Below, one piece after another: positions 56,146 through 64,000 of a stretch of DNA of 64,000 nucleotides (its first letter is position 1; each line of letters begins with the position of its first letter). The stretch lies in assembly GCF_051251085.1 (NCBI RefSeq), contig NZ_JBPCZH010000001.1:62001-126000 (forward strand). The letters run 5' to 3'. The notes under the pieces were generated by a model that was not told the origin of the DNA, made no database searches, and worked only from the letters and a program-made list of their open reading frames with translations. This DNA comes from Cernens ardua (GTDB lineage Bacteria > Pseudomonadota > Gammaproteobacteria > Pseudomonadales > Halomonadaceae). The position numbers and the translations under genes were made by a program.

Positions 56146-56754
56146 GTGCCTGAACCCAGTATGAAAAAAGATACGGAATATAGAATTGTTCCCGCTGATG
56201 ATGAATTGTTGGCCTATCCACGCCCAGGTGTCAGGCCAGTCGTCAAAGCCATTTCATGGCCCTCTCTATTGTTGTCGCTGATTGCATTGATAGCGGTAGC
56301 AACGCTGGCCTTCTTTTATTGGCAGGATCGTCAAACGCTCATGGCAGGTGCTGAACAGTCGGCTCAACAATCGCATGAACAACAACTGGATCACCAGCGT
56401 ATACAGCAATTGCAACAACAGCTTCAGGCGCTGAGTAATGACATGCAACATACGCAGCAAATAGTGTCCAGTATTCCCGTGATTGATCCTCAGCAGTTGA
56501 GTGGTCTTGACATACAGGTTCAAGCACTTAACGTAGCCGTTCAACGTTTGAGCCAACAGGCAAATGTTTCGGGTGTGCAGCCTCAGGATCAACACTCCAC
56601 ACAGCAATCCCTTCTGGCGATTGATCAGACTCAGTCAGCTCTGGGTCAGCGTATGGGTGCTATTGAAACACGTTTGGATGCTTTGTCTGCTACGCTTGGT
56701 ATTCTTCAGCATGAAAACAATCAATCAGCCAACGATACATCAGGCACAGAGTAG
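56146..56754 (+). CDS. Single-pass membrane protein with periplasmic coiled coil, function unknown
   Basis: 202-aa protein started by GTG at 56146 with AAGGAG 6 nt upstream. Residues 1-37 are polar and cytosolic, 38-58 form one membrane helix (WPSLLLSLIALIAVATLAFFY), and 65-110 are a Gln-rich coiled coil (HQRIQQLQQQLQALSNDMQ). A second helical stretch lies near 165-190. The architecture recalls envelope spacer or scaffold proteins, but I recognise no family. It is transcribed away from ubiG-mupP. Confidence 0.75.
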   Translation: MPEPSMKKDTEYRIVPADDELLAYPRPGVRPVVKAISWPSLLLSLIALIAVATLAFFYWQDRQTLMAGAEQSAQQSHEQQLDHQRIQQLQQQLQALSNDMQHTQQIVSSIPVIDPQQLSGLDIQVQALNVAVQRLSQQANVSGVQPQDQHSTQQSLLAIDQTQSALGQRMGAIETRLDALSATLGILQHENNQSANDTSGTE

Positions 56755-57166
56755 CCGGGGCAATAAACAGCCTGAGAGGCGAGCACATAACGCTTGACGT
56801 AAAAATCAAAGTACATCGTAAACACCCGCTCTCCTGTTTTTGTTACCAAAACAAAGAAGCCATGGGCTTAAACGATATCCTTGAAACGTCGCTTTTGAAA
56901 GAATTTGCTTTTGAGAGAAACCGTAGAAACATCAGGTATGTTTGTTGATATGAGCTATGCAACGAACGTACATGCATATCAGTACACAGACATACGCTAA
57001 ACTCGTGTTTTGAAGGGTGACTGGAAAGATACTCATCGATGATGAATGTCATGATGAATGTCATGATGAATGGATATTGCTCTTCCTTATCGGAAGTTGG
57101 CCAATTTACAGATGAGTCTTGATGCAAGACCACACTTACACCTGATCAGTTGAATTAAATAACCGT
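56755..57166. other. Intergenic region upstream of tamA with a 12-bp tandem repeat
   Basis: 412 bp, AT-rich, no supportable gene. At 57041-57072 GATGAATGTCAT is repeated in tandem (57041-57052, 57053-57064, then 8 of 12 bases to 57072). The tamA promoter should be here. Confidence 0.55.
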
Positions 57167-58969
57167 ATGCCGACAGTTTTTCCAAGTTCATTCAATTTAC
57201 GACGGTTGACCCTGTGTGGGCTCACCCTCACTGCCGGGCTGATGCCCTGTTTTCAGGTGATGGCGATGACTGCACGTATCAACGGTGTAGGTGGGGCACT
57301 TGCCACAAATGTGAATGCCTACCTCAGTAGTATTGAAATTCCCGATGGCGCTGATCCGCGTCAATATGAACTACAGATTCACGATGGTGTCGTGGATGCC
57401 CTAAGAGCCTATGGCTATTTTTCGCCTGATATTGATATCAGCTATAGCCAGCGCAACCATGTGCGTATTTCTATTGATAAAGGAAAGCGCACCTATATCA
57501 AAAATCTGGATCTACAAGTGCAGGGGCAGGCCAGGCAGGACGATACAGTGCTTCAAACGGTGAAGCAAAGCCCATTGGCGCAGGATCAGGGCAAGCCTCT
57601 TGTTCAGCAAGAGTACACCACGCTGAAGAGCCAGTTGGACACTCTGGCATTACAACGTGGGTATTTTGATGCCCATTATCTGACCAATCGAATTGAAATC
57701 CGACCCTGGGAACAACGGGCGGATATTTTTCTGATTTGGGACTCTGGTCCGCGTTATCGGTTTGGTGCCATTCATTTCAAGGGCAGTCAGATTCGTCAAA
57801 ATCGTTTGCGCGCCATGCTACCTTTTAAGGAAGGAGACCCATATTCGAGCGATCAGATTGCCGAATACAATAGCCGGTTGGGCGATTCCGGCTGGTTTCG
57901 CAGTGTAACGGTTGTTCCCCAGTTAAAAGCGGCCTCTCCACCTCAAAATCCATCAGTACAATCGGCTCAGAATGAGCGCGTCAATAAGTTCAAGGACACA
58001 ACGGCGCCCGTCAATGTGACTGTTATCCCGGCCGATCGTGATCAGTTTGATACCGGTGTGGGGATTTCAAGTGATATTGGCCCTAACCTCCAGTTTACCT
58101 GGACGCGCCCGTGGATGAACTCTCGTGGCGACAGTTGGAAAAACCAGCTGTTCCTTTCTCGTCCACGTTCAAAATTGGGTGGGCAATATCGAATACCCTT
58201 GGCGAATCCGCTACATGACGAATTCGATTTCAATTATGGATTCCAATACATCAATAACAACAACACGATCACACGGGGAATTTATTTCACTCCGGATCGT
58301 GTTTGGCATTTCAATAATGGATGGAATCAACATCTTTATGTCAGGTTCAGCAAGGATGACTTCAATCAGGCGCATCAAAGCGGCAATGTCTTCCTGATTA
58401 CCCCGGGTATCTCATGGGATAGAACATCCGTGGATAATCCGCAGTTCCCGATGCATGGAAATCGCCAGGATTTCATGATTGAAGGCGCCAGTTCCAGCCT
58501 TGGGTCGGATATTTCGTTTATTCGTTCCGAATTTACCACCCGTTGGATTGAGAGTATTGGTAATAACAACCGTTTTTACCTTCGCGGTAATATTGCAGCC
58601 ACGGCGACAAATCAGTTTTCGAAAATGCCCCCTCAGTTGCGCTTCTTTGCTGGTGGTGATGATAGTGTTCGTGGGTATGGCTATCAGAAAATTTCACCCC
58701 GTACCAGTGATAACGAACTGCTTGGTGGCAAGGACATGATTACGGGAACGGCTGAATATCAGCGCAGGTTATTCGGGAATTTTTGGGGTGCTGTGTTCTA
58801 CGATGCTGGTAATGCGTTTGATAGCTGGCCTGTACACAAGGTGTACCGTGCTGCAGGGATAGGCATTCGCTGGGTGACATTGATTGGCCCCATCCGTTTT
58901 GACCTTGCGCATGCTTATGACGGACATAAAGGGTTACATGTCAGTTTTGCCATTGGTCCCGAGTTTTAA
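57167..58969 (+). CDS. tamA: Translocation and assembly module subunit TamA
   Basis: 600-aa Omp85-family outer-membrane protein. Signal peptide in the first ~34 residues, then POTRA domains (RINGVGGALATNVNAYLSS; RKTYIKNLDLQVQG-like beta strands; FGAIHFKGSQIRQNRLRAML). From about residue 290 follows a 16-strand barrel ending in the aromatic AIGPEF. The Omp85 motif region DSVRGYGYQ near residue 500 is present. With TamB it promotes insertion of some outer-membrane proteins and lipid transport. The ribosome binding site is weak. tamB follows 173 bp downstream. Confidence 0.95.
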   Translation: MPTVFPSSFNLRRLTLCGLTLTAGLMPCFQVMAMTARINGVGGALATNVNAYLSSIEIPDGADPRQYELQIHDGVVDALRAYGYFSPDIDISYSQRNHVRISIDKGKRTYIKNLDLQVQGQARQDDTVLQTVKQSPLAQDQGKPLVQQEYTTLKSQLDTLALQRGYFDAHYLTNRIEIRPWEQRADIFLIWDSGPRYRFGAIHFKGSQIRQNRLRAMLPFKEGDPYSSDQIAEYNSRLGDSGWFRSVTVVPQLKAASPPQNPSVQSAQNERVNKFKDTTAPVNVTVIPADRDQFDTGVGISSDIGPNLQFTWTRPWMNSRGDSWKNQLFLSRPRSKLGGQYRIPLANPLHDEFDFNYGFQYINNNNTITRGIYFTPDRVWHFNNGWNQHLYVRFSKDDFNQAHQSGNVFLITPGISWDRTSVDNPQFPMHGNRQDFMIEGASSSLGSDISFIRSEFTTRWIESIGNNNRFYLRGNIAATATNQFSKMPPQLRFFAGGDDSVRGYGYQKISPRTSDNELLGGKDMITGTAEYQRRLFGNFWGAVFYDAGNAFDSWPVHKVYRAAGIGIRWVTLIGPIRFDLAHAYDGHKGLHVSFAIGPEF

Positions 58970-59142
58970 GATTAACCACTGGGCCGTCCAATGACATTTG
59001 CATTACCTGCCAGGCCGTTGAGTAAGATATGTGTTATTGGCTGTTATCGTCGGAACAGTATTGTTTGATCGTACATACGGGCGAATGGCAGCCAACTATC
59101 GAAGTTGTGTAATGAATATGCTGAAGCTACAGCTGATCAGGG

Positions 59143-62100
59143 GTGTCTATCATTAACATGTTTTTGCCACGTGCCTTTTTTGCCATACGTTTGGTCGGGT
59201 ATTTTATTCTTACCCTGATTGGCGTTGTACTGTTCTATCTAGGACTGGCACTTTCACCTTGGGGGACTCACTGGCTCCTGAATCAGGCACGTTCCCACGG
59301 GTTCATTGAATACAACCACGTTTCAGGCTCTCCGCTTGATCAATTATCCCTGGATGACGTGCGGTTGAATGCTGGGGGTACTCAAGTGTCTGCTCAGCAA
59401 TTGTCACTCCATTGGGATACTGGGTGTTTTTGGCATGCACGTTTGTGTCTGGATGATGTGAGTGGACAGGGAATTCATGTTTTGTTGCCCGCGAGTCAGT
59501 CATCTTCCAATAGCAGTTCGTCCTTGTCGCATATCCAGACGCCCATTCCGATGGAGATACGGCATCTTCAGGCGAATGATATTACGGTACAAATGGCCAC
59601 CGGTATGTCGATCAAGTGGAATCAATTCTCCAGTGGACTGAGCTTTACAGGTGATCAGGTACGCCTCTTTCCCACACGGATGGACGGCTTGACGGTCAAT
59701 ATCCCCGCTGCCAGTACGGCAGCCAACGTGAGCACTGAAAACAATCAGACAACGGGTCAGTCGCCCGTGTCCTCTGGTGTTGGGCAGGGCACTGAAGTAC
59801 TGAAAACAGCTTCTCGAACATTGACCCCGGCCCAGACTGATTCAGAAAAGCCTACTTCGGATAAAACGTCAGAAACGGCCCTGATGGACGCTGGTCTACG
59901 TCAAAACGGTGCCAGCGCCGATACAAGCATTCCCAACGCGAACACAGGCAAGGGCTTCCCCACTGACAAGGGTACAACTATATCGTCGGCCCCTGCATTG
60001 TCGCCCTCAACTGGAATTACGTTGCGCAATCCATTGGCCGCTTATTCGACGACGAAGTTAACCTCCGAGAAGCAGCCGATTACGTTGCCTGATATCCAAT
60101 TGCCGGTCAATGTGTCCATTCCCAGTATTGAATTGACCCACACGCGCCTTACGGGCGCCTATCCGCTCACCTTCGATCATATCCATATGGCGATGGAGGC
60201 CAGTGGGTCACACGTGGCCTTGGCTGATCTCAGTGTGGATGGCCCTCAGCTTAATGCAAGGCTAACCGCTGATCTTCAATTGGAAGACCATTATCCGATC
60301 AAGTTGGCAATGTATACACAGGCACAATCGTCCTTGATCAATGCATTGATGCCAACGATGACATCATCTGTTCCTGACAAGGCAGTCAATGGTGAACAGC
60401 TCCATCTTGGGATTCAGGGGGATCTGGCTAATCTTGGTGTCGAGTTGAATGCCAATGGCCCTGAGGTGGCCCATCTTAAAGCCAATGCCAATCTTCTATC
60501 GCAGCAAGTGCCGTTTACACTCGAGATACAAGTGCCACATGTAGAATGGCCACTGCCGGGTATGCCTGAAAAACTTGCTGATGGATCAGCTGTGTCTCAC
60601 TATCGGCTGGATGATTTCAGTTTGAATGGCAGCGGTTCATTAACGGGGTATCAAGTGGCGTTGAAAGGCCATGCTTCGGGAAGCCAAATCAAACCGCTGG
60701 ATATTCAACTCAATGGCAGTGGTGATGACAAGCAATTTACGCTTACCCGGGCGAGGGTAAACAGCCCTCAGGGGGGTACGGTAAATGCCAGTGGCAAGAT
60801 TTCCTTTGGGTCTGGCATTGCAGTGACCAGCCAGCTTGCCCTGGAACACGTGCATCCGCAGGCGTTTGCTCCACGTGTAGAAGGAGACTTGAACGGTCAA
60901 GCGCAGGCGATGTTCAAGCGTGATTCCCTAGGCCACTGGTTATTACAGATTCCTGCTCTGAATATCCAAGGGTCGTTGATGCGTCAGCCACTTTCGCTTG
61001 TAGCAAAATTGAATGCCAATGACGCGATGAAAATTGATGTAGATCAACTGGATATTCGGCAAGGCAGCAATACCGTCAGTGGGCGCGGTCATATTGATCA
61101 GGCGATTGACATGGCGCTTCAAATTCATGCGCCGGCACTCCAAACATTGCTTCCTGGCTTATTACCTACACTACGAGGCCATTTATCCGGCAATATCCAT
61201 GTGGGGGGTACGACGAAAAATCCTCAAGGAAATGTTGATCTCGAAGGAGGGGCACTTCGATATGGCCAATATCAGCTTGGGGGTCTTCACCTGAAGGGGC
61301 TTGTAAATGGCGTGACTGATCCGGCCATGAAGTTGACCCTTACGGCCTCCAATGTAGTCGCTGCATCGCAGCAGCTTCGTGCTGTGGAAGTGGGGCTGGA
61401 TGGGCGTTTAAGTGCGCATGTGCTGAATGTGGCAGTTGATGGGCAAAAAGGGATATTACAACGGGGCAAACTCTCCCTTAGGGGGGGCTACGATAAAGCG
61501 CATCAAAAATATCAGGGTCAGTTATCCGCGCTAACATTGGCAATGTCTCAGGGAGTAGGGCATGTCGCACTTGATCATCCTGTCTCGTTGGCTGCCGATA
61601 TAGCCCACTCACGCTTTAATGTGGCTTCTTTCTGCCTGAATCGCGCCGAAGGAGGGAACGTATGCGTAACCCGGCGTATTGATGCTTCCGCACAGCAAGG
61701 GCAGGCTGCGTTGGCACTCAATAATGTGCCGATCAATGTCGTTAATGCCTTCTTACCGTCGCCCTGGTCGGTGCAAGGTTCCGGCCACGGTGTCATCAAT
61801 GCGGATTGGTCCCAGGCCGGTAAGATCTTCCATGCCAATGGAACCCTGCAAGCCGCAGCGAATGTGACGGGTAAAGCCGCCAATGGGCAGCCTTATAAAC
61901 TACCGCCGGCGACATTACATATCGGTTTTAATGCCTCCAATGCTCAGGCACGTCTGCAACTCACGTCGGTGTTGGATAACGCAGGGCAGGTGGTTCTGGA
62001 TGCGCGCGTTGCCAATCCAATGAGAGATCGTCGCCTGAGCGGGCAATTACAGCTCAATCACCTGATTCTTTCGCCCTATCAGCCCTTGGTTGCACAGTTG

Positions 62101-63414
62101 AACAAGCTAAAGGGTGAGCTTAATGGCAACATTTCATTGGCTGGATCACTTCAGCAGCCGCTACTGAATGGTCATTTGGGACTAACGAATATTCAGGCTG
62201 CCGGCCCACAACTACCCGTGGGCGTTGATGATGCACAGGTCAATCTTGCATTACATGGTAACAATGGCCAGCTGACAGGATATTTGAATTCAGGTGAAGC
62301 GCATTGGGGGCTGAGTGGGAGTGCACATTGGCCTACCTTGTCGGACTGGCATGCAGCCTTGTCACTGGACGGGGCCAACTCACCCTTGCAAGCGCAGGCG
62401 CTTGATTATGGCCATATCGAGATTGCGCCACAGATACACGTGGATGCTTCGCCCCAAAAGCTGTCCATACAGGGGGATGTTCACATCCCATCTGCGGATA
62501 TTCAGGTCAATCAGTTGCCCGTCACAGCGGTATCGCCTTCTCCAGACCAGGTTATCCTGACGAAAGAACAAGCTGCCGAACTCGATCGTATCCGCAGCCA
62601 CCAACATGTAGCAGGAGATATTCCGACTGCGCAGCAAAGTGCCGAAATGGCAGCCCTTCAGAAAGCAGGGATGGCACTGGATCTGAATGTGCACCTTATT
62701 CTCGGATCAAAAGTCAGGTTGAGAGCCTATGGGCTTGATACCCATTTGAATGGGGCACTCAATGTGTTGGAGAATGATCAGACCGCCAATACGCTGGAGC
62801 TTTTCGGCAATATAAACCTGAAAGATGGACATTATTCATCCTTTGGGCAGAATCTGATCATCAATCGGGGCCAGATTACCTTTAATGGACCGCCTACGGT
62901 GCCTAATCTGAACTTCGAAGCAATCAGAAATCCTGATACGATAGAAAACAATGTAACGGCAGGTATTCGGGTGACCGGTTCCGCTACAGCACCCAGGCTG
63001 AAAGTGTTCTCAGATCCCGCCATGGATGAGACAACCGCGCTTTCCTATCTGTTGAGTGGTCATGCGCCCGAGTCTGACGGCAACAACAATGCACTGACCT
63101 CCGCTTTGATAGGACTTTCCATTTCGCAGAGCGGACGCGCCATGGGCGCCATTGGGCAGGCCTTCGGTATTCAGGATCTATCTCTGGATACGACAGGGAC
63201 GGGCGATTCGAGTCAGGTGGTTGTAAGTGGTTACATTGGCCCCAATCTTAAGATTGGATACGGTGTTGGCGTATTCTCATCCATTGCCGAGCTGACACTC
63301 AGATACCGCCTTCTCCATAATCTCTATGTGCAGGTGGTATCGGGAAGTAATCAGGCGCTGAACCTGCTTTATTCCTTCAGTCTCGGACGAACAGCCGATA
63401 TTCCCCAACACTGA
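59143..63414 (+). CDS. tamB: Translocation and assembly module subunit TamB
   Basis: 1423-aa AsmA-like/bridge protein anchored by an N-terminal helix (10-33, FFAIRLVGYFILTLIGVVLFY) and extending through the periplasm as a long taco-shaped beta structure to TamA. The C-terminal DUF490 region begins about residue 1090 and includes LELFGNINLKDGHYSSFGQ and ALSYLLSGHAPES. Residues about 187-312 form a Ser/Thr/Asn/Gln-rich, low-complexity insert that interrupts the beta pattern. The GTG at 59143 or the ATG at 59158 may be the start; neither has a well-spaced ribosome binding site. Longer than E. coli TamB (1259), mainly because of the insert. Confidence 0.93.
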   Translation: MSIINMFLPRAFFAIRLVGYFILTLIGVVLFYLGLALSPWGTHWLLNQARSHGFIEYNHVSGSPLDQLSLDDVRLNAGGTQVSAQQLSLHWDTGCFWHARLCLDDVSGQGIHVLLPASQSSSNSSSSLSHIQTPIPMEIRHLQANDITVQMATGMSIKWNQFSSGLSFTGDQVRLFPTRMDGLTVNIPAASTAANVSTENNQTTGQSPVSSGVGQGTEVLKTASRTLTPAQTDSEKPTSDKTSETALMDAGLRQNGASADTSIPNANTGKGFPTDKGTTISSAPALSPSTGITLRNPLAAYSTTKLTSEKQPITLPDIQLPVNVSIPSIELTHTRLTGAYPLTFDHIHMAMEASGSHVALADLSVDGPQLNARLTADLQLEDHYPIKLAMYTQAQSSLINALMPTMTSSVPDKAVNGEQLHLGIQGDLANLGVELNANGPEVAHLKANANLLSQQVPFTLEIQVPHVEWPLPGMPEKLADGSAVSHYRLDDFSLNGSGSLTGYQVALKGHASGSQIKPLDIQLNGSGDDKQFTLTRARVNSPQGGTVNASGKISFGSGIAVTSQLALEHVHPQAFAPRVEGDLNGQAQAMFKRDSLGHWLLQIPALNIQGSLMRQPLSLVAKLNANDAMKIDVDQLDIRQGSNTVSGRGHIDQAIDMALQIHAPALQTLLPGLLPTLRGHLSGNIHVGGTTKNPQGNVDLEGGALRYGQYQLGGLHLKGLVNGVTDPAMKLTLTASNVVAASQQLRAVEVGLDGRLSAHVLNVAVDGQKGILQRGKLSLRGGYDKAHQKYQGQLSALTLAMSQGVGHVALDHPVSLAADIAHSRFNVASFCLNRAEGGNVCVTRRIDASAQQGQAALALNNVPINVVNAFLPSPWSVQGSGHGVINADWSQAGKIFHANGTLQAAANVTGKAANGQPYKLPPATLHIGFNASNAQARLQLTSVLDNAGQVVLDARVANPMRDRRLSGQLQLNHLILSPYQPLVAQLNKLKGELNGNISLAGSLQQPLLNGHLGLTNIQAAGPQLPVGVDDAQVNLALHGNNGQLTGYLNSGEAHWGLSGSAHWPTLSDWHAALSLDGANSPLQAQALDYGHIEIAPQIHVDASPQKLSIQGDVHIPSADIQVNQLPVTAVSPSPDQVILTKEQAAELDRIRSHQHVAGDIPTAQQSAEMAALQKAGMALDLNVHLILGSKVRLRAYGLDTHLNGALNVLENDQTANTLELFGNINLKDGHYSSFGQNLIINRGQITFNGPPTVPNLNFEAIRNPDTIENNVTAGIRVTGSATAPRLKVFSDPAMDETTALSYLLSGHAPESDGNNNALTSALIGLSISQSGRAMGAIGQAFGIQDLSLDTTGTGDSSQVVVSGYIGPNLKIGYGVGVFSSIAELTLRYRLLHNLYVQVVSGSNQALNLLYSFSLGRTADIPQH

Positions 63415-63474
63415 GTACGTATTTTGTGCCCGAGTATTTCGTGTTCGGCATTACTTGTTTTATAGGAGGCGAGC

Positions 63475-64000
63475 ATGTCCAAGCAAACGATTCCATCCCC
63501 CGAGCAGGCATTGCCGGGGCGTGAAACACCTGTTCAGATCACCGGCGTCCATGCTGTTAATGGGCACTCCATGTTGCCGCCTCATGATGCAGGTTTGGAG
63601 CACATCGTCTTGGGGATGGGGTGTTTCTGGGGGGCTGAACGCCTTTTCTGGAATCTGCCGGGGGTTGTTGTTACCTCTGTAGGGTATGCGGCAGGTTCCA
63701 CCCCCAATCCAAGTTATGAAGAGGTGTGTACTGGCCTGACAGGCCATGCGGAAGTGGTTGACGTTGTTTATGATCCCGCCAAAATTTCATTGGATCAATT
63801 GCTTAAATCCTTTTGGGAGGAGCATGATCCTACACAGGGAATGCGCCAGGGAAATGATATTGGCTCACAATATCGCTCGATTATACTGACGACCAACAAC
63901 GATCAGTATGAAGCAGCCATTGCATCAAAAACGAAATTCAATCAGGCTTTGAAAGCATCCGGTATGGCTGAAATTACTACCGAGATCGTGCCACTTCAGA
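63475..64000 (+). CDS. msrA: Peptide methionine sulfoxide reductase A, 3' end cut off by window
   Basis: The first 175 codons of MsrA, which reduces S-methionine sulfoxide in proteins. The catalytic GCFWGAE motif has Cys50, followed by the family text GVVVTSVGYAAG, YEEVCTGLTGHAEVV and FWEEHDPTQGMRQGND-IGSQYRS. AGGAGG lies 5 nt before the ATG. The long N-terminal extension before GMGCFWG resembles E. coli MsrA. The C-terminus lies beyond the window. Confidence 0.96.
   Translation, partial: MSKQTIPSPEQALPGRETPVQITGVHAVNGHSMLPPHDAGLEHIVLGMGCFWGAERLFWNLPGVVVTSVGYAAGSTPNPSYEEVCTGLTGHAEVVDVVYDPAKISLDQLLKSFWEEHDPTQGMRQGNDIGSQYRSIILTTNNDQYEAAIASKTKFNQALKASGMAEITTEIVPLQ

Overview
The window is chromosomal DNA of a Gram-negative gammaproteobacterium. 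It carries outer-membrane machinery (Tol-Pal, TamA/TamB), osmoregulated periplasmic glucan synthesis (opgGH), ubiquinone synthesis (ubiG), YgfZ, RF3 and an FmdB-aspS-yebC-ruvCAB-ybgC-tol block. A MupP-like phosphatase next to ubiG, a RegB/RegA redox two-component pair and the fmdB-aspS-yebC-ruvC order are typical of the Pseudomonas/Oceanospirillales side of the class. The best guess is a Halomonadaceae-type organism of moderate GC (by eye about half), but no rRNA or other marker fixes this. The content is almost entirely housekeeping: I saw no phage, IS element, integrase, CRISPR array, tRNA or rRNA.

Layout. 1-7.8 kb: pepN (5' end cut by the window edge), an Lrp-type regulator, a candidate small RNA, a beta-propeller lactonase, uppP, a small membrane protein and nfo. 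7.8-8.9 kb: a gene-poor stretch with three families of short tandem repeats. 8.9-13.1 kb: opgG-opgH. 13.2-19.7 kb: an M42 peptidase and a split glycine cleavage system (gcvH-gcvP leftward, gcvT rightward). 19.9-23.3 kb: alkB, a PAP2 phosphatase, a GT4 glycosyltransferase and a LysM lipoprotein. 24.1-27.1 kb: regB-regA-suhB. 27.1-28.5 kb: gene-poor, but with a 34-codon ORF that has its own promoter and terminator. 28.5-37.7 kb: prfC, mscL, a TatD hydrolase, ygfZ, a cysteine-less HMA-like protein, uvrB, cls and a HypT-like LysR regulator. 38-42 kb: an HcxA-like dehydrogenase, then a nucleoside hydrolase-ribokinase pair and a second PAP2 phosphatase. 42.9-54.2 kb: fmdB-aspS-yebC-ruvC, ruvAB-ybgC-tolQ-tolA-tolB-pal-cpoB. 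54.4-64 kb: ubiG-mupP, a membrane coiled-coil protein, tamA-tamB and msrA (3' end cut).

How the genes fit together. Much of the window serves the envelope: undecaprenyl phosphate recycling (uppP plus a BcrC/YbjG-like PAP2 protein), MurNAc recycling (mupP), periplasmic glucans (opgGH), cardiolipin (cls), outer-membrane constriction and assembly (tol-pal, tamAB), an amidase-activator-like lipoprotein and the MscL channel. DNA repair is the second theme (nfo, alkB, uvrB, ruvCAB), and nucleoside/ribose salvage and glycine cleavage the metabolic ones.

The strongest anomaly is the Tol cluster: tolQ is followed after 164 bp directly by tolA, and tolR is missing from its canonical place. Other points worth a look are a roughly 70-nt terminated RNA at 3449-3520, a 12-bp perfect inverted repeat that overlaps the ribosome binding site and start codon of the HcxA-like gene, several short-period tandem repeats confined to intergenic DNA, an MscL with a C-terminal zinc-ribbon-like tail, and the 34-aa ORF at 27702-27806.
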